This document shows positions 33,929 to 44,036 of a stretch of DNA of 45,109 nucleotides, in pieces. Each line of letters starts with the position of its first letter. Within the stretch, counting starts at the first letter, position 1. The position numbers and the translations under genes were made by a program. Origin of the DNA: Cochliopodium minus (lineage: Eukaryota > Discosea > Himatismenida > Cochliopodiidae); assembly GCA_024220525.1 (NCBI GenBank), contig JAMYWO010000288.1, positions 1 to 45,109 of the forward strand, written 5' to 3'. The notes below the pieces were generated by a model. It was given only the letters and a program-made list of their open reading frames with translations, was not told the DNA's origin and did not search any database.

Positions 33929-35328
33929 TTAATACAAAGTGGAGACATAGAATTTGATGATATCATACAAAACAAATTTGGACATTTTGGAGTGAAGGGA
34001 TTTAGAAGCAAAAAGTTTGAAACAATTCAAGAAACATTCAATGGCATTTTTTACGTGATTTGGAAAGAATTTGTGGGAGGATGAATCCCATAAATTTTTG
34101 TTTTTGATTTTTTCAAGAAGAGTGGGTATTTCATCATGTTTACCAATGAGAAGAGACTCTATAGTTATATCATAATAACCTGTTAAATTTATATCAAATC
34201 CATTAAGAATAGAAAAAATAAGTACAGATTTAGTTGTTTCAAAATTTGGATGTTTCTGTTCAAAATAAGACATAATAGGAGTGGAGAGAGTTCCATCTTG
34301 GATATTGAGATCACTCTTTGCTTCGACAAAAATTTTGAGTTTCTCACAGTCAAAATCATGGTATTCATTCAAGATAAAGTAATGAAGAGGAATTTGATCA
34401 CTATATGTTTTGAAATTGACATTACATTTTGCTTCTTGAATCAAATATTTTATAATCTCAAAGTTTTTATTGTAGTAACAAGCCTTGTGCAAAGTGGTTT
34501 CCCCTTCACGTGTTTTATTAACATCCATTTTTAACTCTTCTGTTAAATACTTTATTACAGCTAAACTTTCATTTTCTTTGCAAGCATAATCTAAACAGCT
34601 TAAATCTTCATCATCTAAAATATTATAATCACATTTCATTACATCAACCAAATATTTAATCACTTCTAGATGTTTGTTGAAAGAACAAGCATATTTTAAG
34701 AGATTGTTTTTTTTTCCATTTTCTCCTTTCAAATGCCATTTTGTTTTTTTACACAAATAATCTATTAATTCAATGTTTTTATTGAATCCGCAAGCAAAGA
34801 ATATTGGGGAAAAATTTTTGTAATTTTTTGCTTTCACATTACATTTTGCTTCTTCAACCAAATATTTGACAATTTCAACTTTATTTTTATTTGAAGATGC
34901 ACAAACAATGTGAAGAATTGAATCTCCGCTATTTTCATTCACATTAATTTCACATTTTACTTTTTCAATCAGATATTTAATCACTTCTAAGTTTTTATTA
35001 TTTGCACAAACGAGATGTAGACCGACATATCCATACACATTTTTATCTTTGAATTGATATCTTATTTTTTCAATCAAGTATTTTATTATTTCGATGTTTT
35101 CGTTGAATGCAAGACAATAGAGATATGGTGTATCGCAAGCGCAATTTGCTCTTGATGGATCAAAAAATTCCTCATTATATATTTTCTCTTCAAATTCTTC
35201 AATATCTTTTATATCTATCAAACTAAAATCTCCTTTATTGAAATCCTCTTCGATTGAGTGAACATTTAGGAAATTCTTTTCTATCAAAATTAAATTTTAC
35301 CTTGTTTATATTTCAAATATTTGATCAT
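33929..35328 (-). CDS. Ankyrin-repeat protein
   Basis: Exons on the minus strand: 35301-35328 (MIKYLKYKQ) and 33929-35232; 443 residues. About eight ankyrin repeats from residue 30 to 310 share the phrase 'NK.lEvIKYLiEkaKC.vn', for example GLHLVCANNKNLEVIKYLIE, SILHIVCASSNKNKVEIVKY and TTLHKACYYNKNFEIIKYLI. The helix-turn is 'TxLHxAC', with TPLH weakened to LHLV, LHIV or LLKY in several. The C-terminal 120 residues have lost the pattern. Protein-binding scaffold with no enzyme domain. The first intron is ambiguous: an acceptor at 35281 would make a 20-base intron and the one used here a 68-base intron; both keep frame. Confidence 0.85.
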
Positions 35329-35720
35329 ATTCTTCTTTATTTTGTTCTCTTCTCTTTTCATTTTTTTTTTTCTTATGAACAACTTAATTGAAAATCAAAA
35401 CCAAAAAAAAATCTTGAGCAGAATTGGAGGCAATCTTAAAGCTTTTTACACAATTCAAGAATTAGAAGAGGAATTTCATATCAAAACATCTTTTTTACTT
35501 TGTTCTCTTCTCTGTTCATTTTTTTTAAAATAACTATTTCAAAAATTTCTTTAATACCTATTAAAGTGAAATTTAAAGGGGATAAATTTTGTTTATTTGA
35601 AAATGTTAAGAGAAAATTTAAATTCTCTGCAATAAAAAAAATTTTGAAAAAAAAAAAATTGTCTTTAACATAATTGGCAGATTCATAGTTGAAAGAATTT
35701 TTGCACAATCAATAAGAAAA
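35329..35720. promoter_or_regulatory. Divergent spacer, ankyrin gene / gamma-SNAP gene
   Basis: Contains a 52-codon + frame at 35378-35533 (MNNLIENQNQKKILSRIGG, then IQELEEEFHIK). It is flanked by a short direct repeat, about 35337-35372 and 35496-35531, both with a ctttgttctcttctc-like core. The frame could be a small exon, but no splice partner is evident. Confidence 0.35.
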
Positions 35721-37589
35721 ATGAATACAGAAAAAAAAAAATTAGAGGGAGATACCCTCATGCAAGAAGGAGAAAAGGCCATAAAAACCACTTTATTTAA
35801 ATGGAAGCCAGAATGGAATGATGGAGCGAATGCATTCGAAAAAGCCTGTAAACAATTTTTTTTATAAAGTGGAAATTTAATTGGACAAATTTTTTTTCAA
35901 CCAAAGCCACTTGCTATAAGCTTGCAAAAAGAAATGATCTTACAATTATTGCATTAAGAAAGGCAGGAGAATGCGAATTGAAATTACAATCGTAAAAACA
36001 AAGAAAATATTTTTATTCAATACATGCATATTTGGAATATAATTTAACAGAAGAAGAAATACAATATAATCAAGATATCCTCAAGAATATAGAATTTTAA
36101 AAAGTCCTTTATTTAAAATTACAATCGAATATTGGTTGATATAAGGAATGTATAAACATTTTTTAATTGATTAATTCTTTTTGGATATATCCATTCGATT
36201 CATTTGATTAATTACAAAATCATCCAACTCATATATCCTTTTCCAAAAAAATTTTTTTTAAAAAAAAAGAATGTACAAAGCAGCCAAACATTTCGAAACA
36301 GCAGCCAAATTATGTTTTGACGAGAAAAAGGAAGAGGAAGGGCTAGAGCTTTATAGAAAGTGCTCTCAGCTCTACAGAGAAAACGGAAATGGGGATAAAG
36401 GAGCAGAAGTTCTAACAAAAGGAGGAGGTAAAATAAATCAATCAATATAAAAATAAATTGAACTTTTTTTACTTTTTAGTTCAAATTTTTTATTTCAAAT
36501 TTTTTCAACGTTTTTCTTTTTTCTTTCTTTTTCTTTTTTATTTTTTTTTTTAAACATTTTATTTTTAGTCTTAATTTTATTATTTAGTTTATTCATTTTA
36601 AGTTAATCATTATTTATTTTTATTATTTATTTTATTTTTACATTTTTTATTTTCTAGATTTGATCAAGTCTTCATCTCCTAGTATTGCTGTCGAGTTTTA
36701 TTTGGAGGCAATAGACATTTATGAGACAGAGAGTAAGGAGAGATATTGTGCAGAGATTTATAAGTCTCTTTTGGACATCTATGTCAACCAGAAGAAATTC
36801 GAGGATGCAATAGAACTTTTGAAGAGGGAAATCAAGTTTTTTGTTTCTCTCCAACAAAATCACAACGCAGAAAAATGTATCGCTTCTGTCATCATTTTGC
36901 ACATATTTCGTGACGATTGTGTCAATTCTGGTAAAAAAAATTTATTACTTTTTTTATTCAACAATATTAAATATTACTTTTTTTATTTAAAAATTTATGA
37001 ATTGAACATTTATTGTGAGAATATAATCTGCGCCAGATAATATGAATTTTTAAATTTCAACATAATATACCATATTATTGGTCAATGAGTCCCAAATTAT
37101 CCTTTGTGCATGTTGGTTAATATTGATACTTGATCAATCATTTTTCCTAACAAATTTTTTATTTTTATTTTTGTTTGGGAGAGATAGTGAGAATTAAATT
37201 CAAAAATTATCACTTTTTTGAATGTTTTTTTCACTCATTGTTCAAACAATCCTAATTATTTATTAAACTATATCCAAAGGAGAAATTGTTTTTTTTCTTC
37301 TTCACAATTATCCTTTCTACTTTATATAATCCCATTTTTAAATAAAAAATTTAAAGAAAAAGCATTTATGGAGAATGGTAACACTGTTGACTTTTCTATC
37401 AATGATATTGGTAGAGCTACTAGCAGTCTTTTGCAAGCTTACAAAGAACGTGACGAAGAAAGTTTTGAGAAATTGAAAAATAGCAACCACTTACGTTACT
37501 TGGAGCCTTGTATCGTACGTTTGCTTCGTTCTATCAAAGTTGGAGGTGGCAATGGAAACAATGGAGATAAAGAAGATGATTTGTTTTAA
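35721..37589 (+). CDS. Gamma-SNAP, soluble NSF attachment protein
   Basis: Adaptor that brings the AAA ATPase NSF to cis-SNARE complexes for disassembly after membrane fusion. Exons: 35721-35847, 35907-35991, 36270-36427, 36658-36930, 37357-37589; all phases fit, 291 residues (human 312). The start GEKAIKTTLFKWKPEWNDGA matches gamma-SNAP 'AEKYLKTGFLKWKPDYDSAA' rather than alpha-SNAP. TPR-like helices follow: YKAAKHFETAAKLCFDEKK, YRKCSQLYRENGNGDKGAEV, AVEFYLEAIDIYETESKERY and EDAIELLKREIKFFV. The C-terminal part (INDIGRATSSLLQAYKERDEESFEKL) corresponds to the family's 'ALEQLLEGYDQQDQDQV', and the protein ends KEDDLF, an acidic tail as in SNAPs. The last intron (426 bases) is long and empty. 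Confidence 0.92.
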
Positions 37590-37780
37590 AAATTTTTTTA
37601 TTTATTTCTTTGTGATAGCTTGTTCTCAATTAAAAGTTTTAATTTTTAAACAGTACTCTTTGGATAAAAGAATTAAAAAACAAATTTGTATTTGAATCCT
37701 TTTTCTTTTTGATAATTTAATTTTTTTTTTTTTTCATTTATAAACCATTGATTAACATAAATTTTCCCTTTATCCCTATT

Positions 37781-38059
37781 TTAATATTTCGACATCTTTT
37801 TCATTTTATCTTTGTTTATATCTCTTTGCCACTATAATAATAATATGTTGGATCGTAATAAAAATAAATATGACTTTCAATTGGGTATTTATTGTTTATA
37901 TATTACCGATTCTTTCAAACATTCATCCAACATCATTGCTGAATAGTTGCAATATCCAAATGATTTTCCTATAGGATGATTAGAATGACAATCATCCAAT
38001 TCTTTTATTTGATTAGCACAATATTTATTCTTTTGGGGAAATAATATAGGATGGGGCAT
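37781..38059 (-). CDS. CMC2: CMC2-like twin CX9C mitochondrial protein
   Basis: Exons on the minus strand: 37907-38059 and 37781-37831; 67 residues. Starts MPHPILFPQKN, as CMC2 does ('MHPDLSPHL'), and has two CX9C motifs: CANQIKELDDC and CNYSAMMLDEC, the second inside the typical FGYCN. The C-terminus WQRDINKDKMKKMSKY is basic, like the family. Such proteins fold in the intermembrane space through the MIA40/ERV1 disulfide relay, and CMC2 assists cytochrome c oxidase biogenesis. This implies an aerobic respiratory chain. Upstream on the same strand an ATG at 38201 opens a short Cys-containing frame (MKELVERGGHHCIQF); it may be a uORF or an alternative first exon. The neighbour at 38262 is divergent. 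Confidence 0.85.
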
Positions 38060-38261
38060 TTTGAAATCAACGAATATCTGACAAATTTTTTTTTTTTTTT
38101 TTTAAATCAACTTGTTGTTCACAAATTAAATAACAAAGTTTTTTTTTTTGATTTTGAAATTGGATACAATGATGTCCTCCTCTTTCAACTAATTCTTTCA
38201 TATTTATTTAATTCAAAATAAAAATATAAAAAAAAAATTTGAAAATTTTACAGTGTAAAAA

Positions 38262-38938
38262 ATGAGCAAAAAAGAAATGAATCCTGAGGAGAAATATGAT
38301 TTCATTGCCAATGCTATCAGACAATTGGGAAAAGTAAAAATATCAAAAAAAAAAATTATATTTAACAAACATCTCATTCATCAATAGCCAAATCCAATTT
38401 TCAATACAGATATTGATGTTGGTAAAAAGAAAAATTATTTCAACTCATTAAATAAAATTCAATATCAAATTTTTGCACATACTTTTAGATTTTGCAACAC
38501 TTTTAAAATCATGTGACAACAAGATATCTGGAATTCAAAGCATTCTGAAAAATATGTAAGTATATTCAAACTAACACTACTTTTTTTTTTTTGAATAGAA
38601 AAATATTTATCTATTCTGTCAAAAAAAGGAAAAATTTAAAGAGAGTAGAATATCGTGATGCATTTATCAAAGATCAAACAATTATCACATTAGGTAAAAT
38701 GAACTTAATAAAATTTTTAAACTATAATTCCTATATTTACTTCAATTAAAAGTACATGATTACAATTTGGAGGTAAAGAGAGTAGATGTTATTGATTTGA
38801 AAGATTTTGTTGGATCTGAGAAAACCTCTTCCCACGAAAAATCAGGTTATTGAACAAAAATAAAAATAATAAAAAGAAAATTTTCTTTTTCTACAAGTTT
38901 GTTTAATTAAACAATTGGAATACAAACCTATTGAATAG
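38262..38938 (+). CDS. Small unrecognised protein, six exons
   Basis: Exons: 38262-38333, 38388-38421, 38489-38555, 38599-38693, 38753-38845, 38898-38938. Every phase fits, with stop TAG; 133 residues. It begins MSKKEMNPEEKYDFIANAIR; the middle is helical and basic (DNKISGIQSILKN, SVKKRKNLKRVEYRDAF); a Val-rich strand section follows (VHDYNLEVKRVDVIDLKDF); it ends CLIKQLEYKPIE. The clean exon phases across six small exons argue for a real gene. I do not recognise the family. It shares a 60-base promoter gap with the CMC2-like gene on the other strand. Confidence 0.65.
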
Positions 38939-39352
38939 CAACAAAGATATAGATCCTCACTCAGAAAAATATTGAAAGAATAGTATTTATATTTATTTAA
39001 AAAAATTTTGATCTTTTTTTTTTTTTGGAAGAAGTTGGATTATGATTCATCATTATGGATGTTATGTGTTTTCATTGTTAATTATAATATTCTATTTCAC
39101 GTTATTGATCCTTTTCAAGAAATATTACATTGAATGAGGAAAGAAAATCGTAATATAGAGCAACTACATCCCATTTACACATCAACTCCGTTATGATCCC
39201 TATAATTTGAAAATGAATTATTTGAAACCAAAGAATTTTTGACCTACAACCAGATATCGATAAAGAACATGATAATGAGATAACATAGAAAGACAATCAA
39301 TGAATTATTTTAAATCCCAATTTCATTGAAAAAATATAAAATAAAATTGGGA
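38939..39352. other. Intergenic, nothing recognised
   Basis: A/T-rich spacer between two + strand genes. A 64-codon minus frame (39102-39296) is hydrophobic and lacks any family sign. Should include the promoter of the F-box/GTPase gene. Confidence 0.35.
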
Positions 39353-40756
39353 ATGAACAATGATGTAAAATATTTGATTATTAAAAGTGATTTTTAAAGA
39401 ATATATTTCTTTCATTTATTAAGTGTCCGATATTGAAGATACCAAAGTTCGTTATTTTATTGATTGTGGATAATTTAAAAGGATATCATCTTGCCAATTT
39501 GAGATCTACTTGCAAGTATTTCCATGGTCTAATATCTGATGAAAATGAAAGCAAATTATACGAGAAATGTTTCAAGAAGGGTAATTTATTTTTCAATAGA
39601 TTAAATATAAAATATTCTCTTTTTGGATCATGAATGATTCAATCGTGGAATCAAATCCAAATTAATACATATAATATTTTTCATAAAGAATATTGCTGGA
39701 TAAAATTAACGAAAAACATAAATGAGAAAGAATGGAAGAAAAAATATGCGAAACTCTACTCCAAAGAGAAAAACTCTGAACACCTAAAATACGTAGATAG
39801 ATTCAAAGCGACCCCAAAAGAATGGAAACTTCCCAAAAAATATTTAAAAAAGAAAAAGATTTTGCCCGAAAACGAAGACGACGATTCGGACTTTGAAGAT
39901 CAAAAAGACAAAATTGATCTAAGTGAGAAACTAACATATGTTGTAACTAAGAAAAACTCTGAAATGGATTTTTCGGAGAATGAGAACACAAAGTCTGAAG
40001 AGGACTTTGAAGATGAGTTTGTCGATAAAAATGGAAATATACACTTAAACATATTGGTACAAGGAGATTCTAAAACAGGGAAATCGTAAAAATTAATAAT
40101 CAACTTTGATTAATTAACTAAAAAACCTCTTTTAGATCTATCATAGAAAATTTTGTTAATATTAATGGAGATAAACAGAGGAAATTGAGTGTTAGTGGGA
40201 TTGATGTAAACTTACAATTTTTTGACTCTCCGAAGACAAAAGGAACGGAAAATTATTATTTAAAATGTAATGCTGTGATTATAGTGTACGATCCTACAAA
40301 GACTAAAACTGTTGATAATGCTTTTTTATGGTACAAAGATTTACTTAGATGGACTGATGAAAAACCAGGTGAAATAAATTTACCCTTTTTTTTTTTTTCT
40401 GTTTCAACTTTTCTTAATTTATTTAAAGTTTTGTTTTTAGCCAACAAAGTTGATCTCTTCAACAAAAATTTCGAAGATTTTTCTCTTTTTTTACAGTTTG
40501 ATGATTTCCTTCAAAATAGGGAAAAGTATCATTCTAATTATTTATTTTGGTATCCTGTAATATTTTCTTTTGTAAAAATAATAATTTATTTTACAAAAAT
40601 GAACAAAACTTTGTTTAGTGTTCTAAAGGAGAGGGTGTTTTCACTGCAGTTTATTCTTTTGTGGAAAGGATTTTGGAGAGTTTGTTTACGGAACAAAAAC
40701 TGATTGCATTTATGGGGAACAAGCCCTTAGAAAAGAAGAAATGCCTCATTTTTTAA
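39353..40756 (+). CDS. F-box protein fused to a Ras-like small GTPase
   Basis: Exons: 39353-39364, 39424-39580, 39689-40085, 40136-40368, 40429-40571, 40619-40756; all phases fit, 359 residues. Residues about 7-50 are an F-box (PKFVILLIVDNLKGYHLANL, then STCKYFHGL), the SKP1-binding motif of SCF ubiquitin ligases, followed by a Trp-rich post-F-box helix (EKEWKKKYAKL) and an acidic linker. Residues about 180-359 form a Ras/Rab-like G domain: P-loop GDSKTGKSS, G3 reduced to FDSPKTKG (the DxxG glycine is not in place), CNAVIIVYDPT, G4 LANKVDL, and G5-like CSKGEGV. It ends EKKKCLIF, a polybasic CaaX box fit for prenylation. P-loop to G3 is only about 30 residues, so switch I with its threonine seems lost. 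The tiny first exon and the fifth donor are the least sure parts. Confidence 0.82.
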
Positions 40757-40967
40757 TTTCCTTTTTAGGAAATAATTTTAAAGTCTTATATGAATTAAAA
40801 AGAAATCTTTGTAATTAGTTTTAAATAAAAAGTTTGAATGCAGTTTAAAACAAATACAATTTCTTTTCGAAAATATTTTGAATTTTGCATTTAAAAAAAC
40901 AAAAAAAATTGAAATTTTAAAGTATTTAATAATTTGGGGTACACTAATTTTTTAAAATAGGAAGAGA

Positions 40968-43799
40968 ATGAAGAAAATAGAATATGATGAAGATAGTTTC
41001 AATAAACTTTATAAAAAATATTGCAACAAAGATCCTAACAAGATAAAGACATCTCAGGCCAAAGCCTTATTGATCAAAGAGATCTGCAAGAAATTTAAAT
41101 TCGAATTGGAAGAGACACATTTGGATGATCTTATCAAATCTATCACCTCCTCTGCTCAATTGCCTGATGAATTGAACAAAGAACAATTTCAGGTAAAGAA
41201 AATTTTTGAAGTGTATAAATTATCATTGAAGATAGATTGAAGGATATGATTCTATATATAAAAGGAAGCTGTTCTTTTTTTTTTTTGTCAAATATTAATA
41301 TATTATAAATATTCTTTGGCAAAAGAAAATTTGATTTGATTCAAAAATTAATTTAGATTATATCTGAATCAAATTTGTTTCATTTCATAATTAAAATTAT
41401 ACTTAAATTTATCCTTTAAAAGATACATTCTCAATCAAAATTACTATTTGCTTTTTTTTTTTGTTAAATCAACTTTATAATTACAGGTCTTCTTTTTCAA
41501 AAGCACGTGGAACAAAATAGATTTGGCGGAACCTCTCAACATGGTGAAACTCAATTTGATAGAAAAGGCAGAGTCCAGACATGTTTTTATCACCGAAAAA
41601 TCTATATTCGGAGTAGATGTATCTATCTCTGCTGAAAGAAGGTCCAATAACTTTATTTAAAAGAAATAATTTTTTTTTTTATTTTTATTTTTTTATTTTA
41701 AATTAAAAAGTGACTTGGAGTTTGGCATCATACCTTCTGTAATTAGGGATGGCTTGGATTTGCTTAACAGAAAGGGATTGAGAGAAGAAGGTTTATGGAG
41801 GTATTTTTTTTATGAACATTTTTTTTTTTTTATTTCCCTCCTAAACTTTATTTCTTTTAAAATAACAAGAATACCTGGAAATTTTTCAGTTTATATGAAA
41901 TATAGGTTAACATTTCTTCATTAATATTTTTTTCAATTTAATTTTTTATTTTTTAACATTTTTTTTTTTTCATTTTAAATAGAGAACAATATGACAGTGG
42001 GTTGAGTGTGGATCTCAGCGGAATTTTGGAACCTACCAATGTTACTTCCATTCTAGTGAATTACTTCAAACACACTACCGGTATAAAAAATAAAAATAAA
42101 AAAATGAAAAAATAAAATATTAATTTAATTAAAAAAAACAATTTATTTAAAGAATCCATTTTCACTAAACAATATAAACCTATGTTTGAGCACTTGCTGG
42201 AGACTGAGAACTTCTCCATCAATATAGAGATCTCAAATAGTGATCCTGAGCCATACCAACAATTAAGGTAAAAAAAAATTCAAAAAAAATATTAAAAAAT
42301 AATTAAAAAATAATTAAAAAATAATAAAAATAAAATTGAAAAAATAAAATAAAAAAAATGTAAATAAAAAAAATGTTTTTAAAAAAATTTTTTAAAAAAA
42401 AATTGATTGAATATTTTCAATTAGATTTCTTATGTTAAAAATCCCAGTGACTAACAGAGAAATATTGAGGTTGATGATAGAACATTTGAGAAAGGTATTT
42501 GAAAACAAAAAGGAGAACCTGATGAATATAGACGCTCTTTCCATCTGCTTCGGTATTTTGATGGGTTCCACTATCTCCAAGCTCCTCATGTTTGTTGTCT
42601 CTCATTATGAATACTTTGACTAGTAAAAAATAAAAATAAAATTAAAAATAATAAAATAAACAAATAAAATGAGAATAAAAATAAATAAGAATAAAAATAA
42701 AAATAATAAATAATAAATAAATCATAAAAATAAAAATAAAAATAAAAATAATTATAAAAATAAAAATAAAAATAAAAATTAAATTAAATTAAAATTAAAA
42801 TAAATTATAAAAATTTTTTAAAAAAATAACAAGAAATAAAATAAAATAAATATAAAAATAAGAAATAAATAAAAATAGTAAAATAAAACAATCATTTAAA
42901 AAACAATAAAATTTTAATTGTTTAGTTTGGTTCCAAAAACTACAGTTTTCGGATTTTCTCTCGAAGAGGGAGTGAAAATTGCTAACAGCATCTTCTTCAA
43001 GTCAAAGCACGAAGTTCCCATACCCATTTCAAAGTGTATCGAGTGGATGAACAAAAAAACTAGGGATTCTTCCTTGTGGGTTGAATCTGGAGATTTTGTA
43101 AAGGTAAAATAAAATTTTATTTTATTTTGTTTTTATTTTTGTTATTTATTTTATTTTTTATTTTTATTTTTATTTTTCATTTTTTTTTACTTTATTTTTT
43201 TTTTAGGTCAAAAAATTATGTAAAAGATTTGATAGTGCAGAAGATTTTGAAATTGATGAAAATGAAGATCCTGATATTGTTGCTTGTAAAAAAAAAATTT
43301 TTTTTTTTTTTTTATTGGAACATTCAACATTTTTTTTAAAATTTTTTTACAAGCTTGTTTGAAGCATTATTTTGCGAAATCTCCTGATCTTTTATTTGGA
43401 GGCAAAGATTTTTACAACGAAGAATTTGAAGTTTTAAAAACTATAGTAAAAATATAACAAAAAATTTTTTAAAATTAAAAATAATCCAAAAAAAAAAAAT
43501 ATTTTAGCCTGAAGAAAATAAAAAGGTAAAAATAAATTTTTTCAAAAAAAAATTATAAAAAAAAATATTTCTTTTTAAATAATTTATTTTATTTATTTTT
43601 TTAGGTTGAAAAATTAAAGGAAATTCTTGGAAAACTTCCAGTTGTTAACCAGTCTGTCATCAAGACTCTTTCTTCCCATTTCAGCAAGCATTGCAAAGAA
43701 CATGAAAAAGATACTAATGTCAAACCCCATATTCTTTGCCCCATTCTTTACAGGGCTCTCATACACCCTGTTGTTTATTATGATAAATTATATTTTTAG
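40968..43799 (+). CDS. Tandem RhoGAP-domain protein
   Basis: Eleven exons: 40968-41192, 41487-41641, 41711-41800, 41983-42080, 42153-42267, 42425-42622, 42926-43103, 43207-43285, 43354-43445, 43508-43525 (an 18-base microexon), 43605-43799; 480 residues, all phases consistent. The N-terminal 75 residues are helical. GAP domain 1 (about 115-285): FGVDVS, IPSVIRDGLDLLNRKGLREEGLWRE with the Arg finger at about residue 157, TSILVNYFKH, and LRLMIEHLRKVFENKKENLM. Domain 2 (about 302-480): FGFSLEEG, IPISKCIEWMNKKTRDSSLWVESG with Val at the Arg-finger place, DIVASCLKHYFAKSPDLLF, and VNQSVIKTLSSHFSKH. RhoGAPs speed GTP hydrolysis by Rho/Rac. Domain 2 probably only binds. The gene starts 212 bases after the F-box/GTPase gene, on the same strand. 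Confidence 0.9.
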
Positions 43800-44036
43800 A
43801 ATTTTTGAAAATTAATTGAGAAAAAAAAAAAATTAATATATTTTAAATTTCAATTTCTTCAATTTGATTTCATTTTATTTCTCTTAATTTCTTTTCTTTA
43901 TTCATTTTTTTTTTTCAACGCATGATATCATATTTTTTCACTGAATTCGATGCAATTTGGTTTTTGAAATTTAAAAAAAAATATAAAAAATTTTAAATTT
44001 TATAAAAAAGAAAAAAAAAAAACTAAATCAAAAATT
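43800..44036. promoter_or_regulatory. Upstream region of the viperin gene
   Basis: 237 bases of A/T-rich DNA ending in a poly-A tract just before the ATG at 44037, a context also seen at other starts in this window. No interferon-type element is expected or seen. Confidence 0.4.

Noticed and set aside
35281-35300. A 20-base intron in the ankyrin gene
   Set aside because: All other introns here are at least about 43 bases, and an in-frame acceptor at 35233 gives a normal 68-base intron.
42630-42920. A/T simple repeats (aataaa-type) as a regulatory or satellite array
   Set aside because: It is intron sequence of the RhoGAP gene; such runs occur in nearly every intron and spacer here.
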